Positions 35,996-45,797 are shown, counted from the first letter of the stretch. The stretch is DNA of 64,000 nt from RGIG4079 sp045531405 (GCA_045531405.1 JAZSDX010000009.1:1-64000); one strand, 5' to 3'. Numbers and translations are program-made. Notes: generated from the letters alone by a model not told the origin.

Positions 35996-37102
35996 TTAAG
36001 CAATATCATATCTTCCTCCGGGATAATTAATAATTAATCCTCGAAATTCCATATCAATAAGTGTTGATGTGAGTTTTGAGAGGGTAATATTTACTCCAAC
36101 GGATATTTCGTTTATTGAAGATAAAGGATTTTGACTAATAAAATTTATTATAGATTGTTCTTCCTCGTTTAATTCAGTAAACAATTCACCCTGAGTCCCT
36201 TCTTCAGGCTTTGCAGTCCATCTCATTGCTTCGATTATGTCTTGTGCTGATGTTATTAATGTGGCTCTATTTGAAGAAATAAGATTGTTACAACCTTTAC
36301 TATAAGGATCATTTGCACGTCCTGGCACAGCAAACACATCACGATGATATCCATCTGCAATACTGGCTGTAACGATTGCTCCCCCTTTTTCGGCCGATTC
36401 GGTAACAATTACGCAATCACAAAGCCCTGCAACAATACGATTTCTTGCAAGAAAATTCCCACGGTGGATTTTATCGGCTGAGGTGTAATCGGTTATTAGC
36501 ATGCCATTATGTTTTATCATATCTGCTGCGATATTTCTATGTGATGCCGGGTATATGGTATTTAATCCATGTGCAAGTACTGCTATTGTAGGAATATTAT
36601 TTTTTAATGCACTACGGTGAGCTGTAATATCTATTCCATAAGCCAATCCGCTGATAACGATAATATTATCGAGCTTTTGCGCTAATCCTTCAATAATACG
36701 TTCAGTAATATCTACTCCATAATGAGTGGCGTGGCGAGTGCCAACTATGCTAATTATATGCGAATTGTTGAGGTCGCAATTACCTAAAGTATAAAGCATT
36801 AAAGGAGCATCATCACAATCAAGTAGGCGCTGTGGATAGTTGTTATCTCTGAAATATAATGGTTTAATGCCATTTTTATCAATAAAGTCAACTTCGGCAT
36901 AAGCTTTTTCAACGAGTTGTTTCCGGTAAGTGTCGTCTGTGAGTTTTGTTTTCTTGCCAATTCGCATTTCCAATAATCGAGAAGATGCATTGAAAAATTC
37001 TTTTTCAGTGCCTATTCGTGATAATAATTCTTCAGCAATTATGCGATTGTTGCCCCGAATTAGAGAAAACGCAATGCGATATAACAACTCGTTGTTATTC
37101 AT
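35996..37102 (-). CDS. dprA: DNA-processing protein DprA
   Basis: 368 residues. The Rossmann fold shows IVGTRHATHYG near 116, ISGLAYGIDITAHRSAL near 150 and ARNRIVAGLCDCVIVTESAE KG near 218-240; an N-terminal helical part and a C-terminal winged helix (INEISVGVNITLSKLTSTLI) complete the usual plan. Role: loading RecA on incoming single-stranded DNA during transformation; widespread also in non-competent bacteria. It begins two bases after the thioesterase stop, so the two are translationally linked. Confidence 0.94.
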   Translation of the reverse strand: MNNNELLYRIAFSLIRGNNRIIAEELLSRIGTEKEFFNASSRLLEMRIGKKTKLTDDTYRKQLVEKAYAEVDFIDKNGIKPLYFRDNNYPQRLLDCDDAPLMLYTLGNCDLNNSHIISIVGTRHATHYGVDITERIIEGLAQKLDNIIVISGLAYGIDITAHRSALKNNIPTIAVLAHGLNTIYPASHRNIAADMIKHNGMLITDYTSADKIHRGNFLARNRIVAGLCDCVIVTESAEKGGAIVTASIADGYHRDVFAVPGRANDPYSKGCNNLISSNRATLITSAQDIIEAMRWTAKPEEGTQGELFTELNEEEQSIINFISQNPLSSINEISVGVNITLSKLTSTLIDMEFRGLIINYPGGRYDIA

Positions 37103-37104
37103 GA

Positions 37105-37515
37105 TTATAAATATTTTTCAAATTTTTGTGCAAGAATTTCACCTCTGCTCAAACGCCCATTTTCAAGGCAGACTACTATGACGTTTGCTTTTACCACCGG
37201 AGAGCCATCGAGCTTGTATATATCTTGTTGAAAGATAAATCGAGCACCGTCGCGACAAATATTGAGCTTGCTCACCATCTCCTCGCCTAAGCCGAGAGGT
37301 GAGAGATATTCAATTTCAACTTTTTTTAGCACAGGGTCAATGCCTTGAGAGTGCATTTCGCGAAATGAAAAACCTGCATGATGGCAAAACTCATGGCGTG
37401 TGTGCTCAAGATAATGTAAATAGTTGGCATTATTTACAATACCCTCAGAATCCACTTCGTAGTCTCTTACCTTTATAGGTAATTCATAGATGTATTTATC
37501 ATTATTTCCCATCAT
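37105..37515 (-). CDS. Acyl-CoA thioesterase, hotdog fold (YbgC/FadM-like)
   Basis: 136 residues (start at 37515 or the next ATG at 37512). KVRDYEVDSEGIVNNANYLH then YLEHTRHEF holds the catalytic Asp and the hotdog helix of 4HBT thioesterases, and VKKVEIEYLSPLGLGEE matches the second strand region. Role: hydrolysis of acyl-CoA or acyl-ACP; substrate unknown. Linked to dprA downstream. Confidence 0.88.
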   Translation of the reverse strand: MMGNNDKYIYELPIKVRDYEVDSEGIVNNANYLHYLEHTRHEFCHHAGFSFREMHSQGIDPVLKKVEIEYLSPLGLGEEMVSKLNICRDGARFIFQQDIYKLDGSPVVKANVIVVCLENGRLSRGEILAQKFEKYL

Positions 37516-37588
37516 TATTAATTTAGAAGGTAAAGATATAAAATTTACTCTTTGAAATCAAGCTAATTTTCATAAAAGTGTAAATAAA

Positions 37589-37620
37589 TTAAGGGAACTA
37601 CGTTGTTGCAGTCCCCTTAA
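37589..37620 (-). terminator. Terminator after the C10 protease gene
   Basis: Stem TTAAGGG-A-ACT (37589-37599) / AGT-C-CCCTTAA (37610-37620) with one mismatch, 22 bases past the gene end. Confidence 0.6.
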
Positions 37621-37641
37621 ATGATCGTTTATGAAGTATGG

Positions 37642-40155
37642 TTATTTAATAATTACTTTTGAGGTTTTCAAACCATCAATAGTTTCGATATTTATTATAT
37701 ATACTCCGGCTTGTTGTGATTGTAGAGAAATAGATGCTTCGGTTGATGTTGCGTCAAAATCTTCGTTGGTAACCAATATCCCGGTTGTTGAATATGTCTT
37801 GATGTTTTGAATAGGGCTATCGGTAGAAATAGTAAGAATATTATTATCGTTGGCTATAACTGTCTCAAAATTTGCTTTCAGATTTTCAATTCCGGTTTCG
37901 TTGCCTTCTTCAAGAGTGAATGAGCATGTGTAGTTAACATTAGAAGTGTATCCTTTGATGATGGCATTGTTGGCATAAATATTTACCAAATATGTGTGAC
38001 CTACTACGCCTTCATAAGGGAATGAGAATGTCAATGCTTTCATCTCTTTTTCCTCAATCATTGCATATTGAGAGATGCTTCCACAATATTCGTAACTAAG
38101 GTCACAGTCCCAAGTGTGGAAGGTGATAGCATCTTTAAAGATTGAACCGTTATTGACGATATTTAGAATGATTGATACATTGTCTTCGGTTGCGCTATTT
38201 ACAATAGGATTTTTTGTGAATGATAATGCCGGTGAGCCGCTACCTACAGGATATAAAGTGGCTTCACCAAGCATGCCTATTTGGTAGATTGACTCGCTGC
38301 TCGCATTTCCAAACAAATATAATACGCAAGGAGTTTCAGTTGTGATTGACACACCATCGGCAAGTGAAATCATGGTGTAATCAAAAATTACATCTGTAGT
38401 TTCGCCAGAAGGAATGTTGGTCATAACGAGTCCACTTGTAGCAAGAATATTGCCACTTCTATCCGCAATAATGATTGCCATATCTCCAAAATATTCGGCA
38501 CCTGTGTTTTTAACTTTGGTGTTGATAGTAGCTACACGATTAGCATATAGTTTGTCATTAAGCTCAAATCCGGCTACACTGAGGTTGGGTAAAGATGCTT
38601 GGTCGTATGTGACGTTTGTAGCAACTCCATTTGCAACTGTCATATAGATATATTTGGCAGTACCGAGTAGAGTGGGGGCTTCTTCCCATACTCCGGTAGT
38701 CAAGGGCTTGATAATAATGCTTATCTTATATTCGCCATCATTGAAATATTGGGCAAGAGTATTGGCTGTATATGTGATTGGATTGTAATAATAATATGAG
38801 CCTAAAGACCTTTCAGATATGAATGTTAGGTATTGAGCAGTGCCGCCACTAATTGGTTCAATCTTAAATGCTGTGCTAAACGTAGAACTTTGCCAGTTAG
38901 AGTTCATTATGCGAGTTGCGGTAATATTAAATCCATTTGTAGCATCACCACTGATTGTTATACCATCACTTGTGATCTCTGTACTGGCAATTGGTGATGC
39001 TGTAGCAGGTTGCACACCAATAGTCATGCCTTGGTCGTAGTTATAGCCACCGGCGCCACCACCAATGCCAAGTTCACCGGGATTAAGAGCTGTTGTGACG
39101 AAATAACCATCAGAAGAACCTCCCCAACCCCAATTGAAATGGAAGAGACCATCTTTGTTATAACCATCAATTATAAAAGCGTGTCCGCCTCCAGAACCGG
39201 TACCTCGATATAAGATTGGGCGTTTATTGTCAATCTCATTCTTAATCAAAGCATTCCAATCTGCTAAATTATAATAGTTGCGACTAATATGTCTCATACC
39301 TTTGTCATATCCAAAATAGTTATATAACCCTATAGCTTGATCAAGAGCAGAAGCACTACTTCCACCTGTTTCAGATAAACCATAATTCATGTTGCAAGAA
39401 ATACCACAATCATACATCAATTTGGCAACAGCATTCTTTTCCGCGTCAGTGCTACTGCTGTTATATGTTTCTGTCATATTCTCCCAATCATATGTTGATT
39501 TGGAGAAATCCATTGTGAGTGTTTTTCCTCCGTTTTTCCAGGTATAAGAATTTGAACCAGTGCCGGTAGTAGGCCATTTATGATAGCGCATCACTTGTGC
39601 TGTAGCAGTTGCGACGCAACCGGTAACAGTTCGTTCGGTATTTCCGCTTGAATTGGTTAATGTAGGGCATAGCAAATTGTATGGGTCTCCTTGATTCCAT
39701 GCTATATTTCCTAATAATGGAGATACGCTTGTAGAATAAGTGCGGATTGTAGGCAATGATTGAAGATTATTTTTTATTGCATAGTTGATTTCACGTTGGT
39801 ATTGTTCAATCCACCATTTGAAGTTCGGGGGCATATTGTCGCTGTCAAATTCACCACTATTGCTATATCCCAATACGCTTGTTAGTGTGCAATCGTCAGC
39901 CGCCACAATTATAAATCCCTCTTGTACACCTCGATTGAATACAAAGAAACAATTTTTGTTGGGATTAGTGACTGCTTTTGCTGTGTAAGCAAGTTTTAAT
40001 TTGTTGCTTGATTGGGTAGAGATAGAGTTGCTTTTTGACAAAAAGTCGGCAGCAATGGAAGTCGCGTCACTTTGACTGATTTGCTCGGCACTGACACTTA
40101 AACTGAATAAACCAATTAATGCCAAAGAGATCAAGTTTAGAATTAGTTTTTTCAT
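37642..40155 (-). CDS. C10-family cysteine protease (streptopain-like) with T9SS sorting tail
   Basis: 837 residues. Signal peptide (MKKLILNLISLALIGLFSLS), an inhibitory Spi-like pro-region at ~22-130 with VFNRGVQEGFIIVAADD, then the protease: VTGCVATATAQVMRYHKW with the catalytic Cys near 182, GGGHAFIIDGY with the His near 324, and LFHFNWGWGG with the Trp/Asn set. The remaining ~450 residues are beta-rich domains. The last ~75 (IQNIKTYSTTGILVTN to VYIINIETIDG) are a T9SS type A sorting domain. Family knowledge: streptopain, interpain and Bacteroides bfp proteases. It is monocistronic. Host or dietary protein degradation at the cell surface is inferred. Confidence 0.93.
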   Translation of the reverse strand: MKKLILNLISLALIGLFSLSVSAEQISQSDATSIAADFLSKSNSISTQSSNKLKLAYTAKAVTNPNKNCFFVFNRGVQEGFIIVAADDCTLTSVLGYSNSGEFDSDNMPPNFKWWIEQYQREINYAIKNNLQSLPTIRTYSTSVSPLLGNIAWNQGDPYNLLCPTLTNSSGNTERTVTGCVATATAQVMRYHKWPTTGTGSNSYTWKNGGKTLTMDFSKSTYDWENMTETYNSSSTDAEKNAVAKLMYDCGISCNMNYGLSETGGSSASALDQAIGLYNYFGYDKGMRHISRNYYNLADWNALIKNEIDNKRPILYRGTGSGGGHAFIIDGYNKDGLFHFNWGWGGSSDGYFVTTALNPGELGIGGGAGGYNYDQGMTIGVQPATASPIASTEITSDGITISGDATNGFNITATRIMNSNWQSSTFSTAFKIEPISGGTAQYLTFISERSLGSYYYYNPITYTANTLAQYFNDGEYKISIIIKPLTTGVWEEAPTLLGTAKYIYMTVANGVATNVTYDQASLPNLSVAGFELNDKLYANRVATINTKVKNTGAEYFGDMAIIIADRSGNILATSGLVMTNIPSGETTDVIFDYTMISLADGVSITTETPCVLYLFGNASSESIYQIGMLGEATLYPVGSGSPALSFTKNPIVNSATEDNVSIILNIVNNGSIFKDAITFHTWDCDLSYEYCGSISQYAMIEEKEMKALTFSFPYEGVVGHTYLVNIYANNAIIKGYTSNVNYTCSFTLEEGNETGIENLKANFETVIANDNNILTISTDSPIQNIKTYSTTGILVTNEDFDATSTEASISLQSQQAGVYIINIETIDGLKTSKVIIK

Positions 40156-40263
40156 ACAAATAGTTATTATGTAGGTGTTTTATATTATATATTCTACAAA
40201 GGTAATATAATTTGATTAATATTATCTATTTTATTCTTAACTTTGTAAAAAATATAAAATGAA

Positions 40264-41361
40264 ATGAATAAAAAGATATTATTAGCATTTATCCTAATTT
40301 TGTTTGTTGGAGTGCAAGGTTGGGCATGTACGTCAGCAATCGTAAGTGCAAAAGCATCAAAAACCGGACGTCCTTTATTATGGAAAAATCGCGATACCGG
40401 AACGGAACATAATTTTGTGGAAAAGGTTGACGCAAAAGATGGAAATTTTGCCTATGTAGCATTGTATAATGGTGGCGACTCAACATTAAGAGATGCATGG
40501 TTAGGTATGAATGAAGTTGGTTTTGCTATAATGAACACAGCTTCTTATAATCTCGCTCCTGACACAGCAAAACTTAAAGACCAAGAGGGGTATGTGATGA
40601 GCCTTGCTCTTCAAAAATGTCGTACTCTTGCTGATTTTGAAATCCTTCTTGATACTTTGTCCAAGCCAATGGGAGTTCAAGCCAACTTTGGTCTTATAGA
40701 TTCCTCGGGTGATGGTGCGTATTATGAAACTGATGATTATACATATAAGAAGTTTTCATTAAGTGATGCCGAAAATGGAGTACTTGTGCGTACTAATTAT
40801 TCCTATACGGGAGAAAAAGATGGTGGATATGGATATATTCGCGAAGATAATGCATGGCACTTATTGGAGCCATATATTAAAAACAAAAATATTGAAGCGT
40901 CAATTTTTACCGATTTAATATCTCGTTCATTTTATCATTCATTGAAAGGAATAGATGTTTCTAAAGATAATCACAGATGGGTTATTGATCAAGATTATAT
41001 TCCTCGTCGCACTACAAGTGCATCGGTGGTAATTGAAGGTATAATTCCAGGAGAAGATCCTTCTTTATATATAATGTGGACAGAAATCGGTTATCCCCCA
41101 TGTTCTTATACCTTACCTGTTATGATTGATTCGGTTCCACAAGAATTGCGTCCTCAAGGAAAACTATGGCGCAGCCCTCTTTGTGATGAAATTGTAGGTC
41201 GAAAGCATCAAGTTTTTTCGATAAAACGAGGTAGTGGTAAACATTACATAGATATGGATGTTGTGAGAAGATATACAACAAAAGGAAGACAACAAAGTCT
41301 TGAAAATTATAAGAAAGGCAGTAAAATGCGTGATGAAAAAGCAAAATCATTAAAGAAATGA
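40264..41361 (+). CDS. Secreted Ntn-hydrolase (carcinine hydrolase / acyltransferase C45-like)
   Basis: 365 residues. A signal peptide ends at GWA, putting Cys22 at the start of the mature chain in CTSAIVSAKASKTGRPLLWK. This is how N-terminal nucleophile amidases expose their Cys. NRDTGTEHNF near residue 43, WLGMNEVGFAIMNTASYN near 80 and VQANFGLIDSSGDGAYYET near 140 fit the C45/linear amide hydrolase fold. Likely reaction: hydrolysis of an amide bond in a small acylated compound; substrate unknown. Its stop overlaps the next start (ATGA at 41358-41361), so the DMT gene is translationally coupled. A related-fold enzyme lies at 46626-47690. Confidence 0.82.
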   Translation: MNKKILLAFILILFVGVQGWACTSAIVSAKASKTGRPLLWKNRDTGTEHNFVEKVDAKDGNFAYVALYNGGDSTLRDAWLGMNEVGFAIMNTASYNLAPDTAKLKDQEGYVMSLALQKCRTLADFEILLDTLSKPMGVQANFGLIDSSGDGAYYETDDYTYKKFSLSDAENGVLVRTNYSYTGEKDGGYGYIREDNAWHLLEPYIKNKNIEASIFTDLISRSFYHSLKGIDVSKDNHRWVIDQDYIPRRTTSASVVIEGIIPGEDPSLYIMWTEIGYPPCSYTLPVMIDSVPQELRPQGKLWRSPLCDEIVGRKHQVFSIKRGSGKHYIDMDVVRRYTTKGRQQSLENYKKGSKMRDEKAKSLKK

Positions 41362-41729
41362 GCGCAGCGATAACTACAATACTTTTATTAATAATTTCAA
41401 ATGTGTTTATGACTTTTGCGTGGTATGGGCATTTGAAATTGCAAGCGACAGGCACGGCTTCAAATTGGCCACTCTATGTCGTGATTCTATTTTCTTGGGG
41501 AGTGGCGTTTTTTGAATATTGTTTTCAAGTGCCTGCCAATCGCATAGGCTTTGATGGAAATGGAGGCCCTTTTTCTTTAATTCAACTTAAAGTAATGCAA
41601 GAGGTGATTACTCTTGTGGTATTTGTGATATTTAGTTTGGTCGCATTTGAAAATACCGAAATTAGATGGAATCACATTCTCGCATTTATATTCCTTGTTG
41701 CAGCAGTATATCTTGTGTTTATGAAATAA
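41358..41729 (+). CDS. DMT-family small membrane protein (DUF486)
   Basis: 123 residues with four hydrophobic segments. FMTFAWYGHLKL near 17-28 and the polar loop FEYCFQVPANRIGF near 52-65 are typical of DUF486 proteins, which have half-size drug/metabolite transporter topology and would dimerise. Substrate unknown. The ATGA overlap with the upstream secreted hydrolase may mean it moves a product of that enzyme (inference). Confidence 0.85.
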   Translation: MSAAITTILLLIISNVFMTFAWYGHLKLQATGTASNWPLYVVILFSWGVAFFEYCFQVPANRIGFDGNGGPFSLIQLKVMQEVITLVVFVIFSLVAFENTEIRWNHILAFIFLVAAVYLVFMK

Positions 41730-41756
41730 TGCATAATTGAATATTTAACGAAATTT

Positions 41757-41800
41757 ATCCCCGGAAATTCTTGCTTTTTCGGGGATTGTTTTTTATTTTT
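41757..41800 (+). terminator. Terminator after the DMT gene
   Basis: Stem ATCCCCG (41757-41763) / CGGGGAT (41780-41786) followed by a T-rich tract that also contains the gdhA promoter. Confidence 0.75.
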
Positions 41801-41801
41801 G
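41794..41801 (+). promoter_or_regulatory. -7 promoter element of gdhA
   Basis: TATTTTTG, exact TAnnTTTG match, 32 bases before the gdhA start and directly behind the preceding terminator stem. Confidence 0.6.
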
Positions 41802-41833
41802 TAAACTAACCTTACCATTTAAAACATAATATT

Positions 41834-43171
41834 ATGGATATTAATAGTATCTTAAATGCCCTTGAAGCAAAACACCCGGGCGAAAATGAATACTTACAAG
41901 CGGTTAAAGAAGTTCTTATGTCGGTTGCTGATGTTTACAATCAACACCCTGAGTTTGAGCGAAATCGCATTATCGAGCGCATGGTTGAACCTGATCGCAT
42001 TGTCACATTCCGTGTTACATGGCTTGATGATAAAGGCGATGTGCAAACTAATCTTGGTTATCGTGTGCAATTCAACAATGCAATTGGTCCATATAAAGGT
42101 GGCATTCGTTTCCATGCGTCAGTCAACCTCTCTATTCTTAAATTCCTCGGTTTTGAACAAACTTTCAAAAACGCATTAACCACACTCCCAATGGGTGGTG
42201 GCAAAGGTGGTAGTGACTTCTCTCCAAGAGGTAAGAGTGATCGTGAAATTATGCGTTTCTGCCAGGCATTTATGATTGGATTATGGAAAAACCTTGGTCC
42301 CGATCGCGATGTGCCTGCCGGAGATATTGGTGTTGGTGGTCGCGAAGTTGGATATATGTATGGAATGTATAAAAAACTTGTAGAGGAACATAATGGTACT
42401 TTCACGGGCAAAGGACTTGACTTTGGTGGATCTTTAATTCGTCCTGAAGCGACAGGTTTTGGTGCGTTATATTTTGTTGAAAATATCTTAGCTAAGCACA
42501 ACGATACAATTGCAGGTAAAACTGTGGCGATTTCTGGTTTTGGGAATGTGGCATGGGGTGCAGCTCTTAAGGCTACTGAACTTGGAGCAAAAGTGGTTAC
42601 TATTTCGGGGCCTGATGGTTATATCTATGACCCCGATGGTATTAGTGGAGAAAAGATAAATTATATGCTTGAACTTCGTGCGTCGGGTAATGATATTGTG
42701 GCTCCATATGCCGAAGAATTTCCTAGTGCGACATTCTATGAAGGTCGCAAACCATGGGAACAAAAAGTAGATATTGCACTACCTTGTGCAACTCAAAATG
42801 AACTTGATGGCGAAGATGCAAAGATGCTGATAGAAAACAAAGTAATGTTAGTGGCTGAAGTGTCAAATATGGGTTGCACTCCTGAAGCTATTGATGCGTT
42901 TATTGAATCTCGCACTATGTATGCACCTGGAAAGGCTGTTAATGCCGGGGGTGTAGCTACTTCAGGTCTTGAAATGAGCCAAAATGCGATGCATTTGCAA
43001 TGGAGTGCCGAAGAAGTTGATGAAAAGCTCAAAAGCATTATGAAAAATATCCACACTCAGTGTGTCGCTTATGGTACAGAACCTGATGGGTATATTAACT
43101 ATATGAAAGGTGCAAACATTGCAGGTTTCATGAAGGTAGCAAATGCAATGATGGGACAAGGTGTGATATGA
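41834..43171 (+). CDS. gdhA: NADP-specific glutamate dehydrogenase
   Basis: 445 residues, hexameric GDH type I length. Seen: GYRVQFNNAIGPYKGGIRFH near 75-95, the catalytic Lys region TTLPMGGGKGGSDF near 120-133, VPAGDIGVGGREVGYMYG near 160, and the nucleotide-binding AISGFGNVAWGAA near 235. Role: reductive amination of 2-oxoglutarate, the main ammonia-assimilating step in Bacteroides. Monocistronic, with strong terminators on both sides and C/T-ending codons typical of a highly expressed gene. Confidence 0.96.
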   Translation: MDINSILNALEAKHPGENEYLQAVKEVLMSVADVYNQHPEFERNRIIERMVEPDRIVTFRVTWLDDKGDVQTNLGYRVQFNNAIGPYKGGIRFHASVNLSILKFLGFEQTFKNALTTLPMGGGKGGSDFSPRGKSDREIMRFCQAFMIGLWKNLGPDRDVPAGDIGVGGREVGYMYGMYKKLVEEHNGTFTGKGLDFGGSLIRPEATGFGALYFVENILAKHNDTIAGKTVAISGFGNVAWGAALKATELGAKVVTISGPDGYIYDPDGISGEKINYMLELRASGNDIVAPYAEEFPSATFYEGRKPWEQKVDIALPCATQNELDGEDAKMLIENKVMLVAEVSNMGCTPEAIDAFIESRTMYAPGKAVNAGGVATSGLEMSQNAMHLQWSAEEVDEKLKSIMKNIHTQCVAYGTEPDGYINYMKGANIAGFMKVANAMMGQGVI

Positions 43172-43187
43172 TTTTTCATTTAATAGT

Positions 43188-43225
43188 AAAACAAATGGAT
43201 TGCATTATTGCAATCCATTTGTTTT
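43188..43225. terminator. Bidirectional terminator after gdhA
   Basis: Perfect 17-bp stem from AAAACAAATGGATTGCA (43188-43204) and its complement (43209-43225), loop TTAT, then T; lies between convergent genes. Confidence 0.88.
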
Positions 43226-43242
43226 TTATATGTAATAGAATT

Positions 43243-44487
43243 TTAGTCCAATTTATGGATAACTAACCCTGAACGTAGTTTGGGTTCAAACCAAGTCGTT
43301 TTAGGAGGCATGATATTACCGGTGTCGGCAATATTCATCAATTGATCCATTGATACAGGATAAAGGGCAAGAGCCATGGCCATTTCTCCACTATCTACGC
43401 GGCGTTTCAACTCGCCAAGTCCACGGATGCCACCTACAAAGTCAATGCGTTTGTCGCTACGAAGATCTGTAATGCCGAGAATGTCACGTAGAATCAAGTC
43501 AGATGAAATAGTAACATCAAGAACACCAATAGGATCGGCATCGTTGTATCGACCATCTTTTGCTGTCAACGAATACCATTCGCCACCGAGGTATAGAGAG
43601 AAGTTGTGTAGAGCAATCGGACGATATTCTTCAGCGCCTTTTTTCTCAACGACGAAATCACTTTCGAGCAATGCTAGGAATTCTTCAGCACTATGACCAT
43701 TGAGGTCTTTAACCACACGGTTGTAGTCGATGATTTTGAGGTGAGACGCAGGGAAGCATACCGCCAAGAAATAATTGTATTCTTCATCACCTTTGTGGTT
43801 CGGGTTTTGTTGCGCTTTTTCGTTTCCAACGAGGGCAGCAGCAGCAGTGCGATGATGTCCGTCGGCAATATATAAATAAGGAATATTGTTAAATTCTTTT
43901 GTAATGGCTTCAATCATTTCTGCATCATCTATTACCCAGAAGTGGTGACCAAATCCATCGGGAGCAACAAAATCATATTCAGGAGCTTTTGCTGTAACTG
44001 TTTTGATTATGTTTTCGAGAATTTCATTGTCGGGGAATGCAAAGAAAACTGGCTCAATGTTGGCATTATTGATGCGCACATGTTTCATGCGATCTTCCTC
44101 TTTGTCTCGACGAGTAAGTTCGTGTTTTTTGATGCGCTCGCTCATGTAGTCATCAACATTTGCAGCCACAACAATACCATATTGAGTGCGACCATCCATT
44201 GTTTGAGCATAGATATAATAATGCTCATTTTCATCTTGAACGAGCCAACCATTTTGTTGAAATGCGTTGAAATTTTCAACTGCTGAGTCATATACTTTTG
44301 GATCGTGTTCATCAGTGCCCGGCTCAAAATTTATTTCGGGCTTGATGATATGATAAAGTGATTTGGGATTGCCTTCAGCTTCTTGGCGTGCTTCTTCAGA
44401 GTTAAGAACGTCGTAAGGACGAGATGCTACCTCTGTGACTAATTCGCGAGGAGGGCGAACACCTTTGAATGGTTTTACGATTGCCAT
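43243..44487 (-). CDS. DUF1015 family protein
   Basis: 414 residues, soluble. The conserved opening IVKPFKGVRPPRELVTEVAS RPYDVLNSEE and the motif LYIADGHHRTAAA near 205-217 mark DUF1015. The DGHHR motif resembles the ParB/sulfiredoxin-like fold, and an archaeal relative has been described as an ADP-dependent serine kinase (SerK); activity here is not proven. In other Bacteroidetes the gene sits by serine-biosynthesis genes; here it follows purA by 15 bases and is probably co-transcribed with it. Confidence 0.88.
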   Translation of the reverse strand: MAIVKPFKGVRPPRELVTEVASRPYDVLNSEEARQEAEGNPKSLYHIIKPEINFEPGTDEHDPKVYDSAVENFNAFQQNGWLVQDENEHYYIYAQTMDGRTQYGIVVAANVDDYMSERIKKHELTRRDKEEDRMKHVRINNANIEPVFFAFPDNEILENIIKTVTAKAPEYDFVAPDGFGHHFWVIDDAEMIEAITKEFNNIPYLYIADGHHRTAAAALVGNEKAQQNPNHKGDEEYNYFLAVCFPASHLKIIDYNRVVKDLNGHSAEEFLALLESDFVVEKKGAEEYRPIALHNFSLYLGGEWYSLTAKDGRYNDADPIGVLDVTISSDLILRDILGITDLRSDKRIDFVGGIRGLGELKRRVDSGEMAMALALYPVSMDQLMNIADTGNIMPPKTTWFEPKLRSGLVIHKLD

Positions 44488-44502
44488 ATCTTATATATTG
44501 TT

Positions 44503-45774
44503 TTATTTGTTACGAATGATAGTTTGTTCACGGTCAGGACCAATTGAAACGATTGTGATAGGGGTTTTTAATGCATCTTCCAAGAATGCAATATATTCAC
44601 TGAATTCTTGAGGGAATTCATCTTCGCTCTTGAATTGAGTCATATCGGTTTTCCAACCTTTGAATGATTTATAAATAGGTTTGATTTGAACTTCATCGTC
44701 AATGCAGAATGGGAATTGGTTAGTTTCTTCTCCATTAATTTCGTAAGCAACGCAAGCTTTGATTTCATCAAATTGATCAAGTACATCGCTCTTCATCATG
44801 ATAAGTTGTGTTACACCATTAATCATGATAGAATAGCGTAGTGCGACGAGGTCAATCCATCCACAACGGCGTTCACGACCGGTAACTGCTCCATATTCAT
44901 GACCGATATCGCGAATGCGAGCACCGGTTTCATCAAATAATTCAGTTGGGAAAGGACCACTACCTACGCGAGTACAATATGCTTTGAAAATACCAAAAAC
45001 CTCTCCAATTTTATTGGGTGCAACGCCAAGTCCGGAACATGCTCCTGCACAAATGGTGTTAGATGATGTTACGAAAGGATATGAACCGAAATCAACATCT
45101 AATAATGTTCCTTGAGCACCTTCGCAAAGGATTGTTTTGCCTTCGTCAAGAAGATTATTTATAACATATTCACTATCAATGATGTCATAACCTTTTATAT
45201 ATTCGATTGCGTCGAGCCATTTTGTTTCAAGTTCAGTAATGTTGGGAGTTTCCCCCATCGCTTTAAGTTGAGCAAGATGCTTATCTCGAGCAACAGTATA
45301 TTTTGCTCCAAAATTATGGAACGCATCACCTAAACGCAACCCATTGCGACTGATTTTGTCGGTGTATGTTGGTCCAATACCTTTGCCGGTTGTCCCAATT
45401 TTTGCACCACCTTTGGCTTTTTCGTTAGCAGCATCAAGCAATCGGTGTGTTGGCATGATGAGGTGCACTTTCTTTGAAATTTTCAAAATTTCCTTTAATG
45501 CAATGCCACTTTTTTCTAATGCTTCTGCTTCTTCTCTGAATAAAACAGGATCAAGCACAACGCCATTGCCAATGATATTTACTTGACCATGTTGAAAAAT
45601 ACCAGAGGGAATAGAGCGTAATACATATTTCTTTCCTTCAAATTCAAGAGTATGCCCTGCATTAGGTCCACCTTGGAAGCGAGCTACTACATCATAACGA
45701 GGTGTAAGCACATCTACCACTTTGCCTTTTCCTTCATCGCCCCATTGGAGCCCGAGCAATACGTCAACTTTCAT
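44503..45774 (-). CDS. purA: Adenylosuccinate synthetase
   Basis: 423 residues. GTP loop GLQWGDEGKGKVVD near 8-21, RFQGGPNAGHT near 34, GTTGKGIGPTYTDK near 128-141, and ILCEGAQGTLLDVDFGSYPF near 215. Role: first committed step from IMP to AMP, GTP-dependent joining of aspartate. Between the upstream Fur-type gene (23-base gap) and the downstream DUF1015 gene, all leftward, so a three-gene transcript is likely. Confidence 0.97.
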   Translation of the reverse strand: MKVDVLLGLQWGDEGKGKVVDVLTPRYDVVARFQGGPNAGHTLEFEGKKYVLRSIPSGIFQHGQVNIIGNGVVLDPVLFREEAEALEKSGIALKEILKISKKVHLIMPTHRLLDAANEKAKGGAKIGTTGKGIGPTYTDKISRNGLRLGDAFHNFGAKYTVARDKHLAQLKAMGETPNITELETKWLDAIEYIKGYDIIDSEYVINNLLDEGKTILCEGAQGTLLDVDFGSYPFVTSSNTICAGACSGLGVAPNKIGEVFGIFKAYCTRVGSGPFPTELFDETGARIRDIGHEYGAVTGRERRCGWIDLVALRYSIMINGVTQLIMMKSDVLDQFDEIKACVAYEINGEETNQFPFCIDDEVQIKPIYKSFKGWKTDMTQFKSEDEFPQEFSEYIAFLEDALKTPITIVSIGPDREQTIIRNK

Positions 45775-45797
45775 AGTTATATTAATGTTTTATATCG

